Below the pieces are notes generated by a model that was not told the origin of the DNA, did no database searches, and worked only from the letters and a program-made list of their open reading frames with translations. 64,000 bases of DNA, from assembly GCA_900547755.1 (NCBI GenBank), contig URIC01000001.1:1-64000 (forward strand), written 5' to 3'. Made by a program: the position numbers and the translations under genes. This document shows, in pieces, positions 8,657-16,469 of this stretch; within the stretch, counting starts at the first letter, position 1; every line of letters starts with the position of its first letter. The DNA is from an uncultured Bacteroidales bacterium (GTDB lineage Bacteria > Bacteroidota > Bacteroidia > Bacteroidales > Muribaculaceae).

Positions 8657-9594
8657 AAGGAACTTGGACTGCCCCCCCGGTCAGGGAGGCTGTGATTTGT
8701 GTGGGCGGACTGGCATTGTGGTTGCTGATTACGGTTATGTTCATAGGGTTCCGGCCTGAGCATATCCTGCTCGCCCTGCTTGTGGCCGCTCTGTTCTTCA
8801 TTACTCCCTCCACACGGCGCCTGGTGGTGGCTCTGCTCCCGTTTGTGGTGTTCGGTATCAGCTATGACTGGATGAACCTGTGTCCCAACTATGAGGTCAA
8901 CTCGGTGGACGTGATGGACATCTATGAAGCGGAGAAGACCCTTTTCGGTATAGGCGGACTTACCCCCAACGAGTTTTTCGCCCTGCATAATAGCCCCTTT
9001 ATGGATTTTATGGCGGGGGTATTCTATCTGTGCTGGGTGCCTCTGCCTGTCTTTTACGGCCTTTGGCTCCTGGGCAGCGGCAAGCGGGACGGATACCTGC
9101 GCTTTGCGATTGTATTCCTTCTGGTGAACCTGATTGGCTTTGCCCTTTATTACATATACCCGGCGGCTCCCCCCTGGTATGCTCCACTTCACGGCTCTGA
9201 GGCAATCCCCGGCACCGGCGGCGATGTGGCCGGCCTCGGTGCTTTCGACGCCATGACCGGCACAGGCATCTTCCACGGACTGTATGCCCGCAATGCCAAT
9301 GTGTTCGCCGCGTTCCCCTCTCTCCACTCCGCCTATACCCTGGTGGCGCTGATATACGCTTTCCGCAACAAAAACTCTCTGGCCTGGAAGATAGCCCTGG
9401 CGACAGTGACGCTCGGCATCTGGTTTACCGCCGTCTATACGTCCCACCACTATATAATTGATGTGTTGGGAGGTATAATGTGTTCTTTCGCCGGTTACTT
9501 CTTCTTTGAGGCTCTGCTTATGTCCCTTCCGGCGTTCCGGCGCTGGTTGCACCGCTATGAGTCTTACATCACTCCCAAGAAAAATGCAGACTGA
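8653..9594 (+). CDS. Aur1-like PAP2 enzyme, candidate inositol phosphoceramide synthase
   Basis: 313 residues, six or more membrane helices. Three motifs match the Aur1/inositol phosphoceramide synthase branch of the PAP2 superfamily: YPAAPPWY (169-176), FPSLHSAY (221-228; H225) and SHHYIIDVLGG (264-274; H266 and D270 spaced HxxxD). In fungi the enzyme moves phosphoinositol from phosphatidylinositol to ceramide, with the histidines and aspartate at the active site on the lumenal face. In a cluster that can make phosphatidylinositol, and in a phylum known to make sphingolipids, I infer transfer of phosphoinositol to dihydroceramide. A plain lipid phosphatase remains possible. It overlaps the genes on both sides (4 and 11 bases). 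Confidence 0.82.
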   Translation: MKGTWTAPPVREAVICVGGLALWLLITVMFIGFRPEHILLALLVAALFFITPSTRRLVVALLPFVVFGISYDWMNLCPNYEVNSVDVMDIYEAEKTLFGIGGLTPNEFFALHNSPFMDFMAGVFYLCWVPLPVFYGLWLLGSGKRDGYLRFAIVFLLVNLIGFALYYIYPAAPPWYAPLHGSEAIPGTGGDVAGLGAFDAMTGTGIFHGLYARNANVFAAFPSLHSAYTLVALIYAFRNKNSLAWKIALATVTLGIWFTAVYTSHHYIIDVLGGIMCSFAGYFFFEALLMSLPAFRRWLHRYESYITPKKNAD

Positions 9595-10465
9595 AAAAGA
9601 TACAACCCCCACATTCCCTACAATAGAGAATCCCGGCGAGATACGTCCGGATGTGCTTGACTATGAAGACCTGCGGCAGATGCTGCCCAAGCTGGAGGGG
9701 CACGAGAAACTGGTGAATTTCCTGCTGCGTCTCCTCCAGGTGGACGAGGTGAACGCAGTCCATGGCCGATGGTGCGACACTCCCGGACCGGAGTTCGTGC
9801 GCCGGATGATGGAGCAGGACTTTAAAATCAAGCTCCGCGTGGATGGCCGCGAGGTGCTGGAACATCTCCCCGAGGGCGCTTTCGTCACCGTAAGCAATCA
9901 TCCCTTCGGAGCTTTGGACGGCATTTCGCTTATTTACCTCATAACGTGCTATCGTCCTGAGTTCCGGGTAATGGTGAATATGATTCTCAACAAGATTTCG
10001 GCCATGCGCCCCAACTTTATCGCCGTCAACGCCTGGGGCGCGAAATCTCCCGAGGCACGCCGTGTCTCTATGGCCGGTGTGCGCAAGGCTATCTCCATGC
10101 TCCGCAACGGTGAACCTGTGGGCTTCTTCCCCGCCGGAACCATGAGCAAGACCGACTGGCACGGTCGGCTGGTGGACGGTCCCTGGCAGCCTACCGTGAT
10201 GCAGATAATACAACGCGCCAAGGTGCCGGTGATTCCCATTTTTTTCCACGGTTCCAACTCCTGGTGGTTCAACTTCCTGGGCCACGCCTGCTGGCCGGCC
10301 CGCTCGCTGCGCCTTCCCGCCGAGGTGTTCCGCAAGCGTGGCAAGAGCATACATGTCTCGGTGGGTCGGCCCGTGACAGTAGAGGAACAGGCCGGATGTT
10401 CTACCCCGGAGGAACTCGGCAAACTCCTGCGCGAGCGCACGTATGCCTTGCGCGACATCAAGTGA
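9584..10465 (+). CDS. PlsC/LPLAT-family acyltransferase
   Basis: 293 residues from the ATG at 9584; the open frame extends to 9506 inside the PAP2 gene, but those residues look non-coding. NHPFGALDG at 105-113 is the catalytic motif in the HxxxxxD form typical of the hemolysin/ornithine- and glycine-lipid branch, not the HxxxxD of classical PlsC. FFPAGTMS (181-188) is the glycerol-phosphate or acyl-acceptor motif. There is no strong membrane helix, so it is probably peripheral. It would acylate an alcohol or amine on a lipid from acyl-ACP or acyl-CoA; the acceptor is unknown. A 34-base gap separates it from the next gene. Confidence 0.83.
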   Translation: MQTEKDTTPTFPTIENPGEIRPDVLDYEDLRQMLPKLEGHEKLVNFLLRLLQVDEVNAVHGRWCDTPGPEFVRRMMEQDFKIKLRVDGREVLEHLPEGAFVTVSNHPFGALDGISLIYLITCYRPEFRVMVNMILNKISAMRPNFIAVNAWGAKSPEARRVSMAGVRKAISMLRNGEPVGFFPAGTMSKTDWHGRLVDGPWQPTVMQIIQRAKVPVIPIFFHGSNSWWFNFLGHACWPARSLRLPAEVFRKRGKSIHVSVGRPVTVEEQAGCSTPEELGKLLRERTYALRDIK

Positions 10466-10498
10466 CCCTGCTTTTATTCTCTTTATACAGACTTTTCT

Positions 10499-11437
10499 AT
10501 GACAGATACTGAACAATCGGCATATCGGCAATCCCTTAAATCCGGCGACACAGAGGAGTGGTTCGACCTGATTTTTTATCGCCGCATAGGGTTTATGTGG
10601 GCGAGGCTGGCTGAGAGATTGGGCATTACTCCAAACGCAATCACTGTCGCATCCATATTCTTAGGTATCGGGGCGGGAGTGATGTTTTATTTCAACAACC
10701 TGTGGCTCAATGTCATAGGCATGCTGCTGCTTGTCTGGGCCAATTCGTTTGACTCTGCCGACGGCCAGCTGGCAAGACTTACGGGACAATATTCCCGGCT
10801 GGGACGCATCCTTGACGGTGTGAGCGGTGACTTCTGGTTCATATCTATATACGTATGTATATGCCTGAGGGAGTGTGTGACATCGGAGTTCTTCATCTAC
10901 CATGGAGAGGTTATCTGGCTTATGGCCGTAGCCGCCGGCTTCTGTCATTCGTTGCAGGCCGCTCAGGCTGACTACTACCGTCAGTTTCACTTGTTTTTCC
11001 TCAAAGGCAAGGATGGCTCCGAGCTTGACTCTTCCAATCCCCTGAAGGAGAAGTACGATTCCCTGAGCTGGAGCAAGAACTTCTCCAGCAAGCTGGTGTT
11101 GTTCTTTTATATGGGCTACACTACCTCGCAGGAGCGGCGTACTCCGGCCATGCAGAGGCTCCGGGCCGCTCTCCGGGCCCGTTTCGGAGAGGGAGAGATT
11201 TCGCGTAAGTTCCGCGATGACTTCCGTCGCGCTTCCCTGCCGCTGATGAAGTACACCAACATTCTCTCTTTCAATACCCGCTGCTTCGCTCTCTTCATAG
11301 CCCTTTTCGTGAAGATGCCATGGCTTTACTTCGCTTTTGAACTGACTGTTCTCAACGGTCTGCTCGTATACATGACGGTACGGCATGAGAATATTTGCAA
11401 GCGATTCACCATCGCGCTTGAGCGCCATGAGTATTAA
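10499..11437 (+). CDS. Second CDP-alcohol phosphotransferase with a displaced fourth aspartate
   Basis: 312 residues, longer than the usual ~200. The family motif begins normally (D85, D88-G89, A92-R93, G102, D106), but the position four after D106 is G110 and the aspartate is the next residue, D111, so the general-base aspartate is shifted by one. TPNAITV (44-50) and the helical pattern are typical. Residues about 150-250 form an extra, largely polar insertion (QADYYRQFHLFFLKGKDG and a stretch of charged residues). It may handle a different alcohol from the enzyme at 7937, for instance a sphingoid or modified inositol acceptor. Reaction unknown. Confidence 0.8.
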   Translation: MTDTEQSAYRQSLKSGDTEEWFDLIFYRRIGFMWARLAERLGITPNAITVASIFLGIGAGVMFYFNNLWLNVIGMLLLVWANSFDSADGQLARLTGQYSRLGRILDGVSGDFWFISIYVCICLRECVTSEFFIYHGEVIWLMAVAAGFCHSLQAAQADYYRQFHLFFLKGKDGSELDSSNPLKEKYDSLSWSKNFSSKLVLFFYMGYTTSQERRTPAMQRLRAALRARFGEGEISRKFRDDFRRASLPLMKYTNILSFNTRCFALFIALFVKMPWLYFAFELTVLNGLLVYMTVRHENICKRFTIALERHEY

Positions 11438-11455
11438 GAGGCTGTTTAAAAATTT
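11437..11455 (+). repeat. Copy of a short AGAGGCTGTTTAAAAA motif
   Basis: AGAGGCTGTTTAAAAATTT immediately before the HAD start codon at 11463. Related copies at 61126-61143 and, inverted, at 62867-62883. Confidence 0.4.
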
Positions 11456-11462
11456 CGATGTT

Positions 11463-12197
11463 ATGGATAATATAGATTTCAGTAAGATAAAAGGCATTAT
11501 TTTTGATTACGGAGGCACCATTGACTCCAAAGGTGACCACTGGAGCATAGTCATACGTAACGCTTATCAGCGAGCCGGGGTTCTGGTGGAGGATGAGGCT
11601 TTCCGCGATGCTTATGTCTATGCCGAGCGGGAACTGGCCCGCACACTGCATATATTGCCGCACCATAACTTCCATGACCTGTTGCTCATCAAGATGCGGA
11701 TAGAGCTGCAATATCTGGCCGAGGGCCAGTTCTTCCCCGCCGAACAGGTGGAACCGAAAGCCAAGGAGATAGCAGGGTATTGTTATCAGGCGGCCCGCGA
11801 CTGCATAGAGCAGGCACGCCCTGTGCTGGAGGAGCTGCACAAGCGTTACCCTATGGTGCTTGTCTCCAATTTTTACGGCAATGTCGAGGCCGTGCTTAAA
11901 GACTTTGACCTGCGCAGATACTTTTCGCAGATTGTGGAGAGTGCCGTCGTAGGAGTGCGGAAGCCGGACCCGCGCATTTTCGAACTGGGTCTGCAGGCCC
12001 TGAATCTACCCGCCGGGCAAGTGCTGGTAGTGGGTGACAGCTACAAGAAGGACATAGTGCCGGCCATGAGCCTCGGATGTCCTGCTGTGTGGCTTAAGGG
12101 TAGAGGCTGGACCGCCGAGGAAGATTCGGTCCTGCACCCTGCCACAATCGGCGACCTCGGTGAGGTGCTTTGTTTCTTAGAGGGGATTGATGGCTGA
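11463..12197 (+). CDS. HAD-superfamily hydrolase
   Basis: 244 residues from ATG 11463; an in-frame ATG at 11427 would overlap the previous gene, and homology starts at IKGIIFDYGGTID. Motif I is FDYGGT with the nucleophile D, motif II VLVSNFYG, motif III with K in GVRKPDPRIF, motif IV VLVVGDSYKKDI. This is the phosphatase-type HAD fold with a helical cap. A natural role would be a phosphatase for inositol-1-phosphate or another phosphorylated intermediate of the cluster, inferred only from position. The gene is followed by 265 non-coding bases before inositol-phosphate synthase. Confidence 0.82.
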   Translation: MDNIDFSKIKGIIFDYGGTIDSKGDHWSIVIRNAYQRAGVLVEDEAFRDAYVYAERELARTLHILPHHNFHDLLLIKMRIELQYLAEGQFFPAEQVEPKAKEIAGYCYQAARDCIEQARPVLEELHKRYPMVLVSNFYGNVEAVLKDFDLRRYFSQIVESAVVGVRKPDPRIFELGLQALNLPAGQVLVVGDSYKKDIVPAMSLGCPAVWLKGRGWTAEEDSVLHPATIGDLGEVLCFLEGIDG

Positions 12198-12321
12198 CAG
12201 CTTCGTTAACTTTTGTTAACGATAATGACCTATCAATTTAGATATAGAGTATGGATTTAACACCATTTAATTATCTTAACAAATTTTCACCATAGAAAGG
12301 CAAAGATTTTTGCAAAAATCC

Positions 12322-12352
12322 TTTCCTGTCTGAGAAAAAGAATATAATTTTA
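12322..12352 (+). promoter_or_regulatory. Possible promoter of inositol-phosphate synthase
   Basis: TTTC (12322-12325), 19 bases, TAATTTTA (12345-12352): one mismatch in each element. Transcription would begin near 12359 and the leader would be about 105 bases. Confidence 0.4.
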
Positions 12353-12400
12353 CGCCCAAATTCGTAACGGCCATAAATATGCCGTTTCGGATTTGGGCGT
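12352..12400 (+). promoter_or_regulatory. Two-part hairpin at the 5' end of the inositol-phosphate synthase leader
   Basis: An outer ten-base-pair stem (ACGCCCAAAT 12352-12361 with ATTTGGGCGT 12391-12400) encloses an inner six-base-pair stem (AACGGC 12366-12371 with GCCGTT 12381-12386). No T run follows, so it is a poor terminator. It sits on the predicted transcription start, and could be a 5' stabilising structure, an operator or a regulatory leader. Confidence 0.5.
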
Positions 12401-12462
12401 GTTGTCTCTCCTGACAGCTTCTAATTGATTATAACACAACAATATAATTCTTTTTTACAACT

Positions 12463-13791
12463 ATGGAAGGAAAAGTAGCTGAAAAGCCCAATGGCAAATT
12501 AGGCGTTCTCGTAGTAGGTAACGGCGCTGTCGCTACCACATTCATGACCGGTGTCCTCATGACTCGCAAGGGTCTGGCAAAGCCCATCGGTTCCATGACC
12601 CAGTACGACAAAATCCGCGTAGGTCGTGGCGAAAACAAGAAATATCTGCACTATAAAGATATTGTGCCTTTGGCAGACCTCAATGACATCGTGTTCGGCA
12701 CATGGGACGTATATCCCGCCAACGCTTACGAGTCCGCCCTCAACGCTCAGGTGCTCAAAGAAAAGGACATTGAACCCGTCAAGGACGAACTCATGGCTAT
12801 CAAGCCCATGAAGGCCGCTTTTGACAAAAACTATGCAAAGCGTCTTGAGGGTGACAACACGATGGGCGACATCACCCGTTGGCAGATGGTCGAGAATCTG
12901 CGCAAGGACATCCAGAACTTCAAGAAGGAGACAGGTGTTGAACGTGTGGTTGTACTCTGGGCTGCTTCCACTGAGGTTTACGTTCCCGTAGACGAGAAAT
13001 ATCACGGCACCGAGGCTGCCATGGTCGAGGCCATGAAGGCCGATGACCGCGAGCACATCGCTCCCTCTATGTGCTACGCTTACGCCGCACTGCTCGAGGG
13101 TTGCCCCTTCATCATGGGCGCTCCCAACACGACCGTCGACTTCCCCGCCATGTGGGAGGTGTCCGAAAGAACCAAGATGCCTATCTCCGGCAAGGACTTC
13201 AAGACAGGCCAGACACTGGTGAAGTCAGGTTTCGCTCCTATCATCGGCACACGTTGCCTCGGTCTCGCCGGCTGGTTCTCCACCAATATCCTCGGCAACC
13301 GTGACGGCCTCGTGCTGGACGAGCCCGCCAACTTCCGCACTAAAGAGGTTTCCAAGCTCTCCACTCTCGAGTCTATCCTTGTTCCCGAGAATCAGCCCGA
13401 CCTCTACGCTCACGGCAACGACGAGGACACCCAGTACTACCACAAGGTACGTATCAACTACTATCCTCCCCGCAACGACAACAAAGAGGGCTGGGACAAC
13501 ATCGACATCTTCGGCTGGATGGGCTATCCCATGCAGATTAAAATCAACTTCCTCTGCCGCGACTCTATCCTTGCCGCGCCTCTCTGTCTGGACCTCGTGT
13601 TGCTCTCTGACCTGGCGGCACGTTCCGGCCGTTACGGCATACAGCGCTTCCTCTCCTTCTTCCTCAAGAGTCCTATGCACGACTACACTAAGAACGAGGT
13701 TCCTGTAAACCACCTCTTCCAGCAGTACGTGATGCTCAAGAACGCTATCCGCGAAATGGGCGGTTACGAGGCTGACGAAGAAATAGATTGA
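12463..13791 (+). CDS. myo-inositol-1-phosphate synthase
   Basis: 442 residues. Converts glucose-6-phosphate to myo-inositol-1-phosphate in an NAD-dependent isomerisation. Seen: the Rossmann loop VVGNGAVATT (17-26), RGENKKYLHYKDIVPL near 55-70, WAASTEVYVP near 166-175, the family hallmark LGNRDGLVLDEPANFRTKEV near 283-302 and CRDSILAAPLCLDLV near 365-380. The length fits the short bacterial and archaeal type. Cytoplasmic. It is the only gene of the region with its own leader and a strong terminator behind it, so it may be expressed apart from the upstream lipid genes. It supplies the inositol for the enzymes at 7937 and 8653. Confidence 0.95.
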   Translation: MEGKVAEKPNGKLGVLVVGNGAVATTFMTGVLMTRKGLAKPIGSMTQYDKIRVGRGENKKYLHYKDIVPLADLNDIVFGTWDVYPANAYESALNAQVLKEKDIEPVKDELMAIKPMKAAFDKNYAKRLEGDNTMGDITRWQMVENLRKDIQNFKKETGVERVVVLWAASTEVYVPVDEKYHGTEAAMVEAMKADDREHIAPSMCYAYAALLEGCPFIMGAPNTTVDFPAMWEVSERTKMPISGKDFKTGQTLVKSGFAPIIGTRCLGLAGWFSTNILGNRDGLVLDEPANFRTKEVSKLSTLESILVPENQPDLYAHGNDEDTQYYHKVRINYYPPRNDNKEGWDNIDIFGWMGYPMQIKINFLCRDSILAAPLCLDLVLLSDLAARSGRYGIQRFLSFFLKSPMHDYTKNEVPVNHLFQQYVMLKNAIREMGGYEADEEID

Positions 13792-13809
13792 AATTAATTA
13801 ACACTGCAT

Positions 13810-13847
13810 AGAAAGCGGACCTCGGAATTGCCGGAGGTCCGCTTTCT
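13810..13847 (+). terminator. Terminator of the inositol-phosphate synthase gene
   Basis: Perfect 14-base-pair stem (AGAAAGCGGACCTC / GAGGTCCGCTTTCT) with a ten-base loop, 18 bases after the stop at 13791. Confidence 0.8.
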
Positions 13848-13917
13848 GCCATATTGCCCGCGAGAGCATTTTGTCTTGCGGTCAGTGAAAACAGCCTTTA
13901 AATAAAACGTACAATCC

Positions 13918-14319
13918 ATGAATATAGAACACGTCAGAGACTATTGCCTTTCGCTGCCTTTCGCTACGGAGAGGTCTCCTTTCGGCCCCGATACGTTGGC
14001 AATGGAAATAGGGGGAAGGATGTTCTGCCTGATGACTCTTGACGGAGAATGGGATTTCTATAACATAAAGGTGAATCCTGACTTCGGCCTTGAATTGCGC
14101 GATAGGTATTCCGGCATAAGGCCCGGCTATCACATGAACAAACGGCATTGGATTTCAGTGGATTTCCGTGGAGACGTGCCCGACAGAGTACAGGAGAAAC
14201 TGATTTTTCACTCCTACTGCGAGACTGCGAAGAAACTGTCCAAGAAAGTACGGTCTCAACTCGGAATTACAGAATTATTAAACACTTCGGGAGCATCCCT
14301 GGAAGCCATCTGTATCTGA
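13918..14319 (+). CDS. MmcQ/YjbR-family protein
   Basis: 133 residues, no signal peptide. It matches the MmcQ/YjbR domain throughout: VRDYCLSLPFATERSPFG at the start, KMFCL-like GRMFCLMTLDG, the central KVNPDF, then the HMNKRHWISVDF core. The fold resembles a DNA-binding domain, yet no member's role is well established. Its last 42 bases overlap the 3' end of the gene on the opposite strand (stop at 14278), so mRNAs of the two are complementary there. Confidence 0.85.
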   Translation: MNIEHVRDYCLSLPFATERSPFGPDTLAMEIGGRMFCLMTLDGEWDFYNIKVNPDFGLELRDRYSGIRPGYHMNKRHWISVDFRGDVPDRVQEKLIFHSYCETAKKLSKKVRSQLGITELLNTSGASLEAICI

Positions 14320-16143
14320 GTTGACATCGGCTGACGTCGATGTGTCCGTCAATCCGCCGGGTGTGGAATCCGCCGACAGTTTTCTTACGAAAGACTCGGT
14401 AGACTCCTTTATGTTGAGTTTACATCGCAAATTATATTTGATGCAGTCTATGGTGCGCACTGAACGATTTGTGAGCGATGCTATCTCTTTACTCGTCATG
14501 CCTGCAAGAATATAGGCGCACATACGGATTTCTGATTTCGTCAGGTCAGGAGCCACGCGATACAGCCTGTCAAAAAAACGTTGGTTTACTTCTTCAAAAT
14601 AGACACGGAACATCTCCCATACGTTGTCCTGAGCCGACAGTTTCTTAAGAGATGATTTGATTTTCTTGGATACCTCTTCCCGACTGAGCGATGGTGTATC
14701 TATGACTTCCCCGATAGAGGAAAGCTCAGCATTTATACTTTTAATTCTCATGGTCATGGCCGAGAGTTGCCGGCTCCGTTCTCCGATTTTTTCTTCGGCA
14801 TTCAAGGCTTTATGGCGTGTCTCTTCCTCAATTTCGGCCATACGCTTGTTGAGTCGGGTATTTTCCTTGAGATGGCTTTTATACCGGCGCCATAGTGTCA
14901 GTGAGGCAATAAGGCATATCGCAAGAAACAGACATGTTCCGGCAAAGGACCACTGCCATAGCGACAGACGCTCCTTTAGCTGCCGGTTCTGTGTATCCAT
15001 GTCTCGCCCCTCGTATATATCGGCAAGATTCTGAAGATACAGCTGGTTCTGCTCTGTACTCAATGAATCGAGCAGAGAGTACGCACGGTCAAGATAAATG
15101 ACGGATTCCTGATATGTATGCAGGCTGTCTGCCACCTGATGCCGTACGTAATAAAGATTGCCCTCCCATGGGGTGCCGGCAAGATAACTCAGCTGGGATT
15201 CATACGTCTTCAGCAATCGTGAGGCTCCGTCAAAATCCTGCTTGTCCAGCAGCAGTTGCGCATAGTTGAGGACGGCATTCATGAAATCGGGATGATAATC
15301 AGGCTCTGCCAGGACCTGTCTGTAATAGTTTTCAGCTATGTCAAGTTCTCCCTGCTGGTGATAGATTAAAGCCATGTTCATGGCTATAAAAGACTCCGGA
15401 CGCATCCCTGCCTGCAACAGCCGTGAGAGTTTAATCTCTTCAAATGCTTTTGGGAAATTTTTGTCGGAAAGGGCGAAACTTGACAATGAATAGTGTATAT
15501 TGCCTAAAGTATAGTCTTTCAGATATTTAGGCGCATCTGACTTTGCGAATATGTCATAAGCCTCCTTTGCGCGCTCCATATATGAATTCGCCAGTTGCCG
15601 TGTGGTCCCGTATCCGAATATGTGGGCCAGCAATCGCAATGCTTCGACGTTAAGGTACATTAAAGAGTCAGGCTTTTCGAGGTTTATGGTATTATATGCG
15701 TTTTCTATGGCTTCTCCTATGCGGTTGGAGTAATACTGGGCGCTTGCCAGACGTATAAGATAACTGGCATATAATCGTGTGGAATCGTGTGAGATTCTTT
15801 TGCCCAGTCTCTCGTACAGCAAGCGGGCGCGTTCAAACTGCCCCATATTGTCCAAGAGGTCGCCCTGTTCAAAACCGAGCGTTATATCGGCATTGCCGTT
15901 TTTGGTGAGGCTGTCATAAAAAGCGAGGCGTGTAATATCCGGATTCTTGGAATTGCGGGCCTCACGCAAGTAGAAATCCTTTTTCAGGTTATGGCTGAAA
16001 GCTTTTGCTTGCGCGTTTCTTGCAGACAGGCCTGGCGTATGCAGTACAGGCGTAAGGGATATAAGAAATATGAACGGCAATATCAACCTTAACTTTATCA
16101 GTGTATGTCGGGGGTGATGTAGGGTATGTAATCGTTTGTTCAT
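14278..16143 (-). CDS. Membrane-anchored TPR protein with LuxR-type HTH
   Basis: 621 residues from ATG 16143; the frame is open to 16215, but the promoter at 16185-16216 puts the transcript start downstream of that. Order: signal or anchor helix (about 10-30), a long array of TPR-like helical repeats outside the cytoplasm (about 50-390), one membrane helix (LFLAICLIASLTLW, about 410), a coiled coil (about 430-500), and a C-terminal DNA-binding domain with LTKSEIRMCAYILAGMTS and SVRTIDCIKYNLRCKL, a LuxR-type HTH. This layout suggests sensing outside and control of transcription at the membrane. The divergent secreted protein at 16470 is the obvious target, by inference. Confidence 0.88.
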   Translation of the reverse strand: MNKRLHTLHHPRHTLIKLRLILPFIFLISLTPVLHTPGLSARNAQAKAFSHNLKKDFYLREARNSKNPDITRLAFYDSLTKNGNADITLGFEQGDLLDNMGQFERARLLYERLGKRISHDSTRLYASYLIRLASAQYYSNRIGEAIENAYNTINLEKPDSLMYLNVEALRLLAHIFGYGTTRQLANSYMERAKEAYDIFAKSDAPKYLKDYTLGNIHYSLSSFALSDKNFPKAFEEIKLSRLLQAGMRPESFIAMNMALIYHQQGELDIAENYYRQVLAEPDYHPDFMNAVLNYAQLLLDKQDFDGASRLLKTYESQLSYLAGTPWEGNLYYVRHQVADSLHTYQESVIYLDRAYSLLDSLSTEQNQLYLQNLADIYEGRDMDTQNRQLKERLSLWQWSFAGTCLFLAICLIASLTLWRRYKSHLKENTRLNKRMAEIEEETRHKALNAEEKIGERSRQLSAMTMRIKSINAELSSIGEVIDTPSLSREEVSKKIKSSLKKLSAQDNVWEMFRVYFEEVNQRFFDRLYRVAPDLTKSEIRMCAYILAGMTSKEIASLTNRSVRTIDCIKYNLRCKLNIKESTESFVRKLSADSTPGGLTDTSTSADVNSDTDGFQGCSRSV

Positions 16144-16184
16144 GGTCAGCGGTGAAGTGTTTGAAACAGTCGGTAAATCCTGCT

Positions 16185-16216
16185 CTAAGTTAGTGAATAT
16201 GTGTGAATCCACCAAA
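16185..16216 (-). promoter_or_regulatory. Promoter of the TPR-HTH gene
   Basis: On the minus strand: TTTG (16213-16216), 20 bases, TAACTTAG (16185-16192), one mismatch. Predicted start near 16178 gives a 35-base leader to the ATG at 16143. Confidence 0.6.
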
Positions 16217-16360
16217 TCACATGAATTATTTTATACCTAAAATATATGTTCAATCTAAATTTAAGACATTGTAATCATTTGATATAAAAATAATTATATA
16301 AAACAAGCATTTTTTAAGTACACCTATTTCAATATCTAAGAAAGATATAAAGAAAAATAG

Positions 16361-16392
16361 TTTGGCATGGAGTCCTTATGGCTGTAATTTTG
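16361..16392 (+). promoter_or_regulatory. Promoter of the secreted protein gene at 16470
   Basis: TTTG (16361-16364), 20 bases, TAATTTTG (16385-16392), a perfect match. The start near 16399 excludes translation from the in-frame ATG at 16362 and supports ATG 16470. Confidence 0.75.
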
Positions 16393-16469
16393 TGGCATCG
16401 AGATTTTCCGTCATATACGGAAGCATCTCGGTTCAGAATCATTTAATCACCATATTAATTTTTTTAGTC

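Noticed and set aside
8626..9612. A 328-codon minus-strand frame opposite the PAP2 gene
   Set aside because: The plus strand carries the Aur1 motifs and coupled starts; the antisense product is rich in His, Glu and Gln with no motif.
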